Below are positions 26,361 to 34,908 of a DNA stretch of 64,000 bases, one piece after another. The notes beneath the pieces were generated by a model. It searched no databases. It was not told the origin of the DNA and saw only the letters and a list, made by a program, of their open reading frames with translations. Source of the DNA: Deltaproteobacteria bacterium (GTDB lineage: Bacteria > Desulfobacterota > Desulfuromonadia > Desulfuromonadales > Geopsychrobacteraceae). The translations under genes were made by a program, and so were the position numbers. The DNA lies in contig JAJRQI010000049.1 in assembly GCA_024280335.1 (NCBI GenBank), forward strand, positions 1 through 64,000, read 5' to 3'. Position 1 is the stretch's first letter, and each line of letters opens with the position of its first letter.

Positions 26361-27719
26361 ATGTCTTTTGAATCTCTTGGTCTGCGTGCCGAATTGCTGA
26401 GTGCAATCGAGTCCCAAGGTTTTACCACCCCGACCCCGATCCAGAGCCAGGCGATCCCTGTGGTTTTTGAAGGTGGCGACCTGCTGGCCGGCGCACAGAC
26501 AGGTACTGGTAAAACAGCAGCTTTTGCTCTGCCGCTCGTACAGAAGCTAAGTGAAAACACCCCACAAAAAAAGCGGCGTCGCCCCCGCGCACTGGTTTTG
26601 GTGCCGACCCGCGAACTGGCGGCGCAGGTTAGCGAACAGATGCAAACCTATGGTCGACGCTTGTCGTTGCGCTCCACCATGATCTACGGCGGGGTCAACA
26701 TTCAGGCCCAGATCGAACGGCTGCAGCGCGGCGTCGATATTGTTGTCGCAACGCCGGGTCGCCTGCTCGACCACGCCGCACGCGGCACGATCAAACTTTC
26801 CGAGATTGAATTTCTGGTGCTCGACGAAGCGGACCGGATGCTCGATCTGGGCTTTATCGACGACATAAAAGCGGTGACGGAATACCTTCCAGCTAAACAC
26901 CAGACACTGCTGTTCTCAGCGACCTATTCACAAAGCATCAAACAATTGGCCGATCAACTCCTCAATCATCCGAAGCGGATCGAGGTGGCGCGTCGCAGTA
27001 TCGCAGCCGTCGAAGTCAGCCAGGTGGTCTATCCGGTCGAGCGCAATCGCAAACGAGACATAATTTCGCATTTGATCCGCAACGGCGAATGGAACCAGGT
27101 GCTGGTCTTCGCCCGCACCCGTTACAGCGCTGACAAGCTGACTGCCGAGCTGCAGTTCGATGGCATCAACACCGCCGCCATCCACAGCAATAAAAGCCAG
27201 TCGCTTCGGACGCGAACCCTGAAGCAATTCAAACAGGGTGAGTTACGGGTCCTAGTGGCTACCGATGTCGCCGCACGTGGCCTCGACATTGCCCACCTGC
27301 CACATGTAGTCAACTATGAGCTACCGGATGTGGCGGAAGACTATGTCCACCGCATCGGCCGCACCGGTCGGGCCGGGGAAGCCGGCATGGCGATCTCGCT
27401 GGTCTGTCCGGCCGAGCAACCCAAACTGCAGGCGATCCAAAAGCTGCTTCAAGCGGCCATCCCGCAGGAAACCCTTGCCGAATTTCCGCATGTTGCGATC
27501 AACCGGGGGATGGTGGTCAAGCCGCGCAAACAAACTGTCAGCAAGCCGAGCCCGAAAAAGCTCGCTGCCAAAGCCAAAGCCGCCGCCCCGCGCACCAAAA
27601 AATCGGCTGAGAAACCGAAAAAGGTACAAAAATCGACCAAGAGTCGAACCATCGGCAGAAAACGGACTGAAGCACCACCGGCACCGAAAACCGGTCGCCG
27701 TGGGCAGAGATCCAAATAA
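26361..27719 (+). CDS. rhlE: DEAD-box ATP-dependent RNA helicase (RhlE-like)
   Basis: 452 residues with AAGGA upstream of the ATG. Motifs in order: Q motif (FTTPTPIQSQAIP, about 20-32), Walker A AQTGTGKT, PTRELA, TPGRLLD, DEAD (LDEADRMLD), SAT, and in the second RecA domain ARGLDIAHLPHVVNYELP and HRIGRTGRAG. A Lys/Ala/Pro-rich basic tail of about 75 residues (SKPSPKKLAAKAKAAAPRTK and on) follows the core, typical of RhlE proteins and likely used for RNA binding. It remodels RNA or ribosome assembly intermediates in the cytoplasm. Monocistronic; the remnant at 27724 starts 4 bases after its stop. Confidence 0.93.
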   Translation: MSFESLGLRAELLSAIESQGFTTPTPIQSQAIPVVFEGGDLLAGAQTGTGKTAAFALPLVQKLSENTPQKKRRRPRALVLVPTRELAAQVSEQMQTYGRRLSLRSTMIYGGVNIQAQIERLQRGVDIVVATPGRLLDHAARGTIKLSEIEFLVLDEADRMLDLGFIDDIKAVTEYLPAKHQTLLFSATYSQSIKQLADQLLNHPKRIEVARRSIAAVEVSQVVYPVERNRKRDIISHLIRNGEWNQVLVFARTRYSADKLTAELQFDGINTAAIHSNKSQSLRTRTLKQFKQGELRVLVATDVAARGLDIAHLPHVVNYELPDVAEDYVHRIGRTGRAGEAGMAISLVCPAEQPKLQAIQKLLQAAIPQETLAEFPHVAINRGMVVKPRKQTVSKPSPKKLAAKAKAAAPRTKKSAEKPKKVQKSTKSRTIGRKRTEAPPAPKTGRRGQRSK

Positions 27720-27723
27720 ACCA

Positions 27724-27973
27724 ATGAACAGACTGCAACAACTGAAATATCTGGACGGTTACCCGGAACACGGAACAGGTGACCGCCCAGGTGCAAAAAC
27801 TGGTCAACGAAAAGCGGCTGGGCGACACCATTTTGAAGCGATTTCCCGTCGCTCATGAGATCAAAACCGAGCGAGCGCTGTACGATTTCACCATCGAACT
27901 GAAAAACCAGTTTCTGCGCAAAGCCCCACCAATCAGCAAGGTGGTCTTCGGGTCAGTGGTGGGACGTAGATAA
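27724..27973 (+). pseudogene. ygjP-like (M48-type metallopeptidase) N-terminal fragment, frameshifted and truncated
   Basis: From the ATG at 27724 the frame reads LQQLKYLDGYPE, then the similarity moves one frame (GTG at 27779) and continues VQKLVNEKRLGDTILKRFP and ALYDFTIELKNQFLRKAPPI, SKVVF, before an early stop at 27973. YgjP-family proteins read YLxGYPE...V..LI...RLG..L..RYP......ALY.Y...LKN.FLR.A.P..KV and then carry the HELAH zinc site. That catalytic half is missing here, so this is a remnant and not a working peptidase. Confidence 0.75.
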
Positions 27974-28074
27974 GTTTATAAGTTTCTTGAACAAATTGAA
28001 TGCGAGATTGAAATATAGTAAAATGGTGACAGATCTGTTTCTGGCTTGAAACAAGATGAACGATTCCACTGCGT

Positions 28075-28875
28075 TCAGTTCTTCAAAACAGTATCTGCTG
28101 CGATCATTTGCAATACTTGCGCGGTTTCATCAGACAGGTACGCGAAGTAATTCAACCCTTCGGGGCTTTCGTGAAAAATTGCAGCATAAAAAACACAGGC
28201 TGCGAGATAAGATCCTTGCTGGTTGGGATGACTGTCATCCTGCCAGAGATCCAGTTGGGGATCTATCCTCCTCGCATTTAGCCACGCCTGTCCAACCGGA
28301 GCTATGGGAACATTGAGTTCCTGGGCAATTTTCAAGGAACCCTGATTGATTTGCAGCTGCATGCTTTCGTAACCGTTCAGACCGTTTTCAGGCCATCCAT
28401 GGCGACCTGCCGAGGTTTGAAAGAACATAGGGCTGGCGCCGGAAATACTGATTTTCTGAACCAGCTCGCGAGCAGCCGGATACATCAGCTCGGTTCGGAA
28501 TTGTTCGATCGAGGGGATTTGGGTTTGCTCCTGCAGAATCACAAAGTCCCATTCTGTCGATGACAGCATGTCCCTCGTCGCAGTTGAGGCAACATGATCC
28601 GCTAACGTTCTGGCAACGGCCCAGTCAGTCTCAACTTTATGCCCACCCGCCTTGGCTAATTCGGCAAAGGTATTTCGAAAATTATTTACAAAGCTATAGC
28701 TGTTGCCCAAGAAAAGAATCCGCGAAGTTGATCCCATGCCTGCACAGCTGATGGTACTGACCAGCAAAATACTGAGGACAGCGAACAGAACACCCCGCAG
28801 ATGAAATCTACAGCAGACCTCAACCGTCTCGGTCTTCTTGCGGGTTTGAGTTGTGAATTTGCAACGGAGAGACAT
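28075..28875 (-). CDS. exported SGNH/GDSL-like hydrolase
   Basis: 266 residues with a strong GGGAGGGGG site upstream. A basic N-terminus and hydrophobic segment (RGVLFAVLSILLVSTISCAG, about 27-46) indicate export; a lipobox-like Cys44 is present, but the -3 residue is Thr, so lipidation is uncertain. The mature part has the SGNH pattern: block I ILFLGNSYSF with the nucleophile Ser in GNS, a block reading WDFVILQEQTQ, and block V WQDDSHPNQQG with the Asp/His pair. This fits an esterase or acylhydrolase acting in the periplasm. It starts 18 bases after glmS, so it may be co-transcribed with cell-wall precursor genes. Substrate unknown. Confidence 0.78.
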   Translation of the reverse strand: MSLRCKFTTQTRKKTETVEVCCRFHLRGVLFAVLSILLVSTISCAGMGSTSRILFLGNSYSFVNNFRNTFAELAKAGGHKVETDWAVARTLADHVASTATRDMLSSTEWDFVILQEQTQIPSIEQFRTELMYPAARELVQKISISGASPMFFQTSAGRHGWPENGLNGYESMQLQINQGSLKIAQELNVPIAPVGQAWLNARRIDPQLDLWQDDSHPNQQGSYLAACVFYAAIFHESPEGLNYFAYLSDETAQVLQMIAADTVLKN

Positions 28876-28893
28876 GTCCCCCTCCCTGAAAAA

Positions 28894-30723
28894 TTACTCC
28901 ACCGTTACGCTCTTCGCCAGGTTTCTCGGCTGATCGACGTCGGTTCCCTTAAAAACCGCAATATGGTAAGCGAGCAACTGCATCGGCACCGAGGTCAGGA
29001 TCGGCATCAGGTCGTCGCTGATCTCCGGTACCCGGATCAACGCATCGACCTTGTCGATCAGGTCGATTTCTTCACCGCTGACCACAGCGATTACCTTGCC
29101 GCCGCGCGCACGAACCTCCTCCATATTTGAAACCACCTTGTCATAGGTGGCGTTGCGCGGCACCAGCACCACAACCGGCAGATTCTCATCGATCAGGGCG
29201 ATGGGACCATGCTTCATCTCACCGGCCGGGTAGCCTTCAGCGTGAATGTAGGAAATCTCTTTGAGTTTGAGCGCCCCTTCGAGGGCGATCGGGTACTGGT
29301 TGCCGCGTCCCAGATAGAGAAAATCACGGGCATTCATGAAGTCACGGGAGATGGCCTTGATATGCTCGTCCAGCTCGAGCGCCTCTTCCAGCTTGCGCGG
29401 CAGGGTCAAGAGCGCTTCAACCTGTTCGCGACACTGTTCGGCACTGAGCTTGCCACGTACCCGGCCGAGTTTGAGCGCCAATTGGTAGAGGGCCACCAAC
29501 TGGGTGGTGAAGGCTTTGGTCGAGGCGACGCCGATCTCCGGGCCAGCATGGGTGTAAATAACCCCGTCGCTCTCACGAGAGATGGAGGAATCGACCACAT
29601 TGCAGACGCAGAGAGTTTTGCTGCCCTTGCCCTTGGCTTCGCGTAATCCAGCCAGAGTATCGGCGGTTTCACCGCTCTGGCTGATCAGGATAGTCAGGCA
29701 GCTGTCATCGACAATCGGATCGCGGTAGCGGAACTCGCTGGCGATATCGATCTCGACCGGAATCCGCGCCAGTTTTTCAAGATAAAATTTGGCCACCAGC
29801 CCGGCATGCCAGGAGGTGCCGCAGGCGATAATGAAGATCTTCTCCAGCTTCTGCAGCTGCGGATCATCCAGGCCGAGGTCTTCGAGGTAGATATCCCCCT
29901 CTTCCGACTGCAGGCGCCCGGCGATGGTATCGGCAATCGCTCGCGGCTGTTCGTAAATCTCCTTGAGCATGAAATGCTTGTAACCGCCCTTTTCCGCCAT
30001 CAGCGGACTCCAGGTGATGGTCTTGCTCTGCTTGGCCAGCGACACTCCGGACAGGTCGGTAAAACGCATCTCCTGCTCGGTAAAGACCACCATCTCGCCA
30101 TCTTCGAGGAAGATCATCTCGCGGGTGTGGGAGAGCATCGCCGGGATATCGGAGGCAACGAAATACTCTCCGACCCCCTGACCGACCACCAGCGGTGAGC
30201 CGAGCTTGGCGGCAATCAGCGTGTCAGGTTCGTCACTGCAGAGGATCGCCACCGCGTACGCCCCTTCGACCTCGGCAAGAGCGAGACGCACCGCCGCTTC
30301 AAAATCGTTGCAGGCGCGGAAATGCTCCTCTACCAGGTGGGCAATGATCTCGGTATCGGTCTCGGAACTGAAAGTATGCCCGGCACTTTGCAGCCGCGCT
30401 TTCAACTTCAGGTAGTTCTCGATAATGCCGTTGTGCACCACGACGATGTTGCCTGCCCTGTGTGGATGAGCATTGATCTCCGACGGTCGACCGTGGGTCG
30501 CCCAACGGGTATGACCGATCCCGCGTGTCCCGGTCGCCGGGGTCTCGCGAAGGATGTTTTCCAGATTGATCAGTTTGCCTTCGGCGCGATGGATCTGCAC
30601 AGCACCGCCATCGAAGGTACAGATTCCAGCCGAATCGTAGCCGCGATATTCAAGCCGTCGCAAGCCATCGATAATGATTTGTGACGCCTGCTGAGAACCG
30701 ATATAACCAACTATCCCGCACAT
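28894..30723 (-). CDS. glmS: glutamine-fructose-6-phosphate aminotransferase (isomerising)
   Basis: 609 residues, the standard length. It starts MCGIVGYIG, so Cys2 becomes the N-terminal nucleophile of the glutaminase domain (about 1-225) once Met is removed. Two SIS sugar isomerase domains follow ([20 protein letters not shown] and [20 protein letters not shown]). The end LAKSVTVE is characteristic. It makes glucosamine-6-phosphate for peptidoglycan and lipopolysaccharide. It begins 21 bases after glmU; that gap is far too short for a glmS ribozyme. Confidence 0.98.
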   Translation of the reverse strand: MCGIVGYIGSQQASQIIIDGLRRLEYRGYDSAGICTFDGGAVQIHRAEGKLINLENILRETPATGTRGIGHTRWATHGRPSEINAHPHRAGNIVVVHNGIIENYLKLKARLQSAGHTFSSETDTEIIAHLVEEHFRACNDFEAAVRLALAEVEGAYAVAILCSDEPDTLIAAKLGSPLVVGQGVGEYFVASDIPAMLSHTREMIFLEDGEMVVFTEQEMRFTDLSGVSLAKQSKTITWSPLMAEKGGYKHFMLKEIYEQPRAIADTIAGRLQSEEGDIYLEDLGLDDPQLQKLEKIFIIACGTSWHAGLVAKFYLEKLARIPVEIDIASEFRYRDPIVDDSCLTILISQSGETADTLAGLREAKGKGSKTLCVCNVVDSSISRESDGVIYTHAGPEIGVASTKAFTTQLVALYQLALKLGRVRGKLSAEQCREQVEALLTLPRKLEEALELDEHIKAISRDFMNARDFLYLGRGNQYPIALEGALKLKEISYIHAEGYPAGEMKHGPIALIDENLPVVVLVPRNATYDKVVSNMEEVRARGGKVIAVVSGEEIDLIDKVDALIRVPEISDDLMPILTSVPMQLLAYHIAVFKGTDVDQPRNLAKSVTVE

Positions 30724-30744
30724 AATTCTATTCCCCTCTCAAGA

Positions 30745-32127
30745 TCAGGATTTCTTCACTTTTTTTCGCAAGGCCCAGCCTTCGATCACTTTTTGCTCAG
30801 TGCGCGACAGCGCCAGTGAATCGGCCGGAACATCCCTGGTGATGGTCGATCCGGCACCGATCAAACTGTTGCGGCCGATATGCACCGGGGCGATGAACTG
30901 AACGTCGCTGCCAATGAAGACATCATCCTCAATGGTGGTTTTGTGTTTATTGACTCCATCATAGTTGCAGGTGATGGTGCCGCAACCAAAATTGACCCGT
31001 CGGCCGACTTCGGCATCGCCGATGTAGGTCAGGTGGCTCGACTGCGAACCCTCACCGAGAACGGCTTTTTTTGTTTCGACAAAATTGCCGATCTTGTTCT
31101 GACCGGCCAGCACCGTCCCCGGCCGCAGATGGGCCATCGGGCCGATTTTGCAGTCTGGGCCGATCTGCGCTTCTTCAATCACAGAACCTGCTTTTAGATG
31201 TCCCCGATCAGCGACAACCGAATCGACCACCACCACGCCGGTTTCTACCGTACAATTACAGCCGATTTTTGTCGTCCCGCGCAACTGCACGTTGGGGTAC
31301 AGGACAGAATCGCTGCCGACCTCGACAGCGGCGTCGACATAGACGGTGGTCGGATCGATCATTGAAACTCCGGAACGCATCAGTTCGGTATTCACCCGCC
31401 AACGCATCAACGCCTCGGCTTCGGCCAACTGGCAACGATCATTGATCCCCATCACTTCAGTCGGATCGCTAACACGGATGGCCCGGGTCTTCTGCCCGGC
31501 GGCCACCGCTGCAGCGACCACGTCGGTCAAATAGTATTCACCCTGAGCATTGTCGGTTTTCAGATCTTTCAATGCGCTGAAAACAAATGTTGCGTCAAAC
31601 AGATATGTGCCGGTGTTGATCTCCTGGATCTGCTGTTGCTGTTCAGTGGCATCCTTCTCCTCGACAATCTGCAGCACCTGTTCACCGTTGCGGATGATCC
31701 GGCCGTAGCCGGTCGGATTCGGCATCTCGGCGGTCAGCACGGTCACCACCGACTGCTGCTGGCGGTGAAATTCCAGCAACCGTTGCAGGGTCTCGGCGCG
31801 CAACAAGGGTACATCGCCACAGAGCAGCAGCAGCGTTCCGGAAAAACCGATCAGCGAATCGGCAGCGCAGAGCAGCGCATGACCGGTCCCCAACTGCTCG
31901 GTCTGTTCCACCCAGCTTACCTCGGTAGCAGCAAAGGCCCCCCTGACCAGCTCCGCCTGATGGCCGACAACCACCTGGATTTGTTCAAATCCGGCCTGCC
32001 GTGCAGCCTGCAGCGGAAACTGCAGCAGCGGCTGCCCGCAGAGCGGATGCAGCACTTTCGGCAGTGCCGACTTCATCCGTGTCCCTTTTCCGGCGGCCAG
32101 AATCACCGCTGCCAATCCCTCTTGCAT
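30745..32127 (-). CDS. glmU: bifunctional GlmU (glucosamine-1-phosphate acetyltransferase / UDP-GlcNAc pyrophosphorylase)
   Basis: 460 residues. The uridylyltransferase domain opens with AVILAAGKGTRMKSALPKVL (about 8-27). The C-terminal part is a left-handed beta-helix of hexapeptide repeats with acetyltransferase motifs (KIGNFVETKKAVLGEGSQSS, HLTYIGDAEVG, NFGCGTITCNYDG, GAGSTITRDVP). It performs the last two steps to UDP-GlcNAc. GGGGAG lies upstream of the ATG. It is the first gene of the minus-strand unit glmU-glmS-SGNH and is divergent from 32304. Confidence 0.98.
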   Translation of the reverse strand: MQEGLAAVILAAGKGTRMKSALPKVLHPLCGQPLLQFPLQAARQAGFEQIQVVVGHQAELVRGAFAATEVSWVEQTEQLGTGHALLCAADSLIGFSGTLLLLCGDVPLLRAETLQRLLEFHRQQQSVVTVLTAEMPNPTGYGRIIRNGEQVLQIVEEKDATEQQQQIQEINTGTYLFDATFVFSALKDLKTDNAQGEYYLTDVVAAAVAAGQKTRAIRVSDPTEVMGINDRCQLAEAEALMRWRVNTELMRSGVSMIDPTTVYVDAAVEVGSDSVLYPNVQLRGTTKIGCNCTVETGVVVVDSVVADRGHLKAGSVIEEAQIGPDCKIGPMAHLRPGTVLAGQNKIGNFVETKKAVLGEGSQSSHLTYIGDAEVGRRVNFGCGTITCNYDGVNKHKTTIEDDVFIGSDVQFIAPVHIGRNSLIGAGSTITRDVPADSLALSRTEQKVIEGWALRKKVKKS

Positions 32128-32303
32128 ATCAGAACTCCCCAGTGGTTTCAGGTAACGAAAAACACTCGATTATCTCGGAACCCGGTGGAACAAGTCAAGC
32201 CGAATAGATTGCCGATCAGCGGCCGCCGCGGCGACAAAAAATTCAGCCGGTTTACAATACCGAACTGGTCACGTATAGTTCCAGCCGGGGAGGCATCAAT
32301 TCA

Positions 32304-32855
32304 ATGGACGAACGCCGGGCACTCGGGTATGAACTTGACGACATCCAGCAGCAGCTGAAAGAGCTGGAGATCCGCTACGAGCAGTATTTTGCCGGAGTGG
32401 AGAAGCGTGAACCGCACCGCGAGCGGATCAACTTGGCAAAGCGATTGCGCCAATACACCAACCGGCAGATTATTCAGACCGATCTGAAGTTCCGTTACCA
32501 CGGGCTGACTTCACGCTTCATGTCTTACGCCCAATACTGGGACCGGATCCTGCGCCTGATCGATGAAGGTAAATACCACCGCCACACCGCAAAGCTGAAG
32601 AAACCGGCAGCACCGGCAAAACAAGCACCGGCGACAAACACCCAGCGACAGGAGGTCGAGCGTTTGCAGCAGGAACTGTGCGAAGCCCGCAAGGCCTGCG
32701 GGCTGTCGGGCGACGCACCCAGTATCAGCAAAATTGCCGCATTCCTTGACGCGCAGCGGGAAAAAATCAGTAGCCGTTACGGCGATCGACCGGTACAATT
32801 CAGCATCGACATCAACGATGACAAGCCCCGCATCAAAGTCAGTCTGAAGAAATAA
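32304..32855 (+). CDS. coiled-coil protein of unknown function (MXAN_5187-like C-terminus)
   Basis: 183 residues with GGAGG 11 bases before the ATG. Residues 8-40 are a charged helix (LDDIQQQLKELEIRYEQYFA), followed by a conserved-looking block (RRLRQY-like, TDLKFRYHGLTSRFMSYAQY, WDRIL), an Ala/Pro/Lys linker and a second helical segment. The block resembles the C-terminal domain named after Myxococcus MXAN_5187, seen in many delta-proteobacterial proteins; this naming is from memory and should be checked. No signal peptide or membrane span. It is 30 bases upstream of the radical SAM gene 32886, so the two may be co-transcribed. Confidence 0.7.
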   Translation: MDERRALGYELDDIQQQLKELEIRYEQYFAGVEKREPHRERINLAKRLRQYTNRQIIQTDLKFRYHGLTSRFMSYAQYWDRILRLIDEGKYHRHTAKLKKPAAPAKQAPATNTQRQEVERLQQELCEARKACGLSGDAPSISKIAAFLDAQREKISSRYGDRPVQFSIDINDDKPRIKVSLKK

Positions 32856-32885
32856 TCCCTTTTATTCATCGCTCATCAGGATTCT

Positions 32886-34745
32886 ATGCGTATTCTGTTG
32901 CCAACCCTGCACGTCCGTCCTTCCGCTCAGGCAATCCCTTTGGCAGCCGGCTGCCTGAAGGCCTGCCTGCCGAAAAAATTTCGCGACAACACACAACTTC
33001 TCGACCTGTTCCCGGAGCAGAGCGATGCAGAGCTGCTGCAACTGCTGCTCGTGCCGCAACCGACAATTATCGCCTTCCCGCTCTACCTGTGGAACCGCCG
33101 CCGGATTCTCGCCCTCTGCCGACGGCTACGGCAACAAAAGCCGGATCTGATCCTGCTGGCCGGCGGCCCGGAAGCCAGCGCCGACGGCCGAAAAGTTATC
33201 GCTGAAGGGGAACTGGACGGCGTGATCTGCGGTGAAGGGGAAGCGGTTTTTCCGCAACTGCTCACCGCCCTGGCCAAGCAGCAACCGACCACTGACATCC
33301 CCGGCTTTCTAGCGGCGCAAAACCCTCAGCGGGACTGCCAAGCAGCAATCTGCTCCGACCTCGCAACGCTGCCCTCCCCCTGGTTACAAAAGGATCTAAC
33401 CTTGCAGCCGGACACTGGGGTTCTCTGGGAGGTCGCCCGCGGCTGCCGCTTCAACTGCGCCTTCTGCTACGACGCCAAAGGCCGACAGGGCGTTCGCCCG
33501 CTGCCGATGGAGAGGCTGCGGGCAGAGCTGCAGTTGTTTGTCAGCAAACAGGTCAGTCAGGTCTGGATTCTCGATTCAACCTTCAATGCGCCGCCGCAGC
33601 GCGGCAAACAGTTGCTGCGCCTGCTGATCGAAAAAGCACCGCAGATCCATTTCCACCTGGAAGCCAAGGCTGATTTCCTCGACCGGGAGACGGCTGAGCT
33701 GCTGGCGCAAATCTCCTGCTCGGTGCAGATCGGCTTGCAGTCGGCCGATCCGGCGATTCTCAAACCGATGCATCGAAGTTTCGACCAGCGAAAAATGAAA
33801 CAAAGCTTACAACAGCTCAGTCGGGCCGGAGTCACCTTCGGCCTCGATCTGATCTATGGACTGCCCGGCGACAACCTCGCCGGGTTCAAGCAGAGCCTCG
33901 ACTTTGCCCTGCAGCAGCAGCCGAATCAGGTCGATATCTTCCCGCTGGCGGTGCTGCCGGGAACCGACCTCTATCAGCGGCAAGAAACCTTCGGCATCAG
34001 CGCGCAGCAGGAACCGCCCTACCTGATCAAAACCAACCGCAGCTATCCCCGGAACGATTTTCACACCAGCCGAGAACTGGCTTCCGCCACCGATATTTTC
34101 TATAACCGCGGCCGCGCGGTCGGTGTTTTTCTGCTGCTCTGCAGCGCATTAAAAACCACCCCGAGCCGCTTGCTGGAAACCTTTGCAAAATGGCTGAAGA
34201 AACCTTCGCAAGCAGGACAAGAAGCGTTAACCGCTGTCGAGCAGTGGCAGCCGAAGCAGATCCTGCCGCTGCAACAGAACTTTATCGCCGAGCAGTTGCG
34301 TAAAGCAAACAAGAAAATGCTGCTGCGCGCCGCGGCCGACCTGCTGAACTACCACTTCCTTTGCGCGGAAACCCTGCTGGCAGACGACTGCCTGCCGAGC
34401 GGAACGCTGCCATCAAAGAAACAACTGCGCAAAACTTACTGGAAGCTGAACCCGCAGGTCCGGATAGAAAAGTTCAACTACGCTCTGGATGGGTTGGAGA
34501 TGCTCGGCGGACAGCCGCTGGAACTGCTGGTCAGGCAGCTGCCCGCGGAAATTTCTTACGGGATTTTTCTGCGCCGCCAGGGAGAGATATTGATCGAAGC
34601 GCTGCAGGAGGATTTTGCCCGGATGCTGCTGGGGGCCGGGACCGGAAAAAGTGGTCAACAGCTGTTGCGGGAACTGCCCCCCGCAGAGGGGGAGGAACTG
34701 CTGCGATTCGCCGTTGCTGAAGGTTTGCTGATTCCGTTGTCGTAG
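32886..34745 (+). CDS. B12-binding radical SAM protein with DUF4080-like C-terminus
   Basis: 619 residues. The N-terminal 130 residues form a cobalamin-binding-type Rossmann fold (ILLPTLHVRPSAQAIPLAAG, ILLAGGPEASADGRKVIAEG, GVICGEGEAVFPQLL). The radical SAM core has the Cys triad CRFNCAFC starting near residue 187, then LQIGLQSADP- and FGLDLIYGLPGDN-type strands. The last 200 residues resemble DUF4080, a domain typical of this subgroup. There is no classical DxHxxG cobalamin-ligand motif, as is usual for the BchE-like class. It would cleave SAM to a 5'-deoxyadenosyl radical for methylation, ring closure or another C-H modification of an unknown substrate. It stands 12 kb from the four related genes of the 47-64 kb cluster. 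Confidence 0.9.
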   Translation: MRILLPTLHVRPSAQAIPLAAGCLKACLPKKFRDNTQLLDLFPEQSDAELLQLLLVPQPTIIAFPLYLWNRRRILALCRRLRQQKPDLILLAGGPEASADGRKVIAEGELDGVICGEGEAVFPQLLTALAKQQPTTDIPGFLAAQNPQRDCQAAICSDLATLPSPWLQKDLTLQPDTGVLWEVARGCRFNCAFCYDAKGRQGVRPLPMERLRAELQLFVSKQVSQVWILDSTFNAPPQRGKQLLRLLIEKAPQIHFHLEAKADFLDRETAELLAQISCSVQIGLQSADPAILKPMHRSFDQRKMKQSLQQLSRAGVTFGLDLIYGLPGDNLAGFKQSLDFALQQQPNQVDIFPLAVLPGTDLYQRQETFGISAQQEPPYLIKTNRSYPRNDFHTSRELASATDIFYNRGRAVGVFLLLCSALKTTPSRLLETFAKWLKKPSQAGQEALTAVEQWQPKQILPLQQNFIAEQLRKANKKMLLRAAADLLNYHFLCAETLLADDCLPSGTLPSKKQLRKTYWKLNPQVRIEKFNYALDGLEMLGGQPLELLVRQLPAEISYGIFLRRQGEILIEALQEDFARMLLGAGTGKSGQQLLRELPPAEGEELLRFAVAEGLLIPLS

Positions 34746-34755
34746 CTTCCAGGAA

Positions 34756-34898
34756 AACTATTCAGCCGGATGGCCTCGGGGTGCCCACTTCAAGGGTGTC
34801 TGTCGCCTGGATGGCGACAGTCAAGCCCCAGGGATGGGTTTATGCGGCCCTTGGAGTGGGCGGCGTGAGGCCATCCGTCAACGTCGCTGAAGAATTAC
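34756..34898. repeat. structured dispersed repeat, copy 1
   Basis: About 140 bases in the convergent gap between 32886-34745 and 34909-36273. It folds into nested stems: outer GGATGGCCTC (34768-34777) with GAGGCCATCC (34867-34876); middle CCCACTTCAAGGG (34784-34796) with CCCTTGGAGTGGG (34848-34860, one G-U pair); inner CTGTCGCC-TGGAT-GGCGACAG (34800-34820). A diverged copy lies at 45484-45618 with paired changes in the stems. This points to a conserved RNA or palindromic repeat element. Confidence 0.75.
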
Positions 34899-34908
34899 TG
34901 ATTCCGGC

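Noticed and set aside
30724-30744. A glmS ribozyme upstream of glmS
   Set aside because: Only 21 bases separate glmU and glmS, far too short for the ribozyme.
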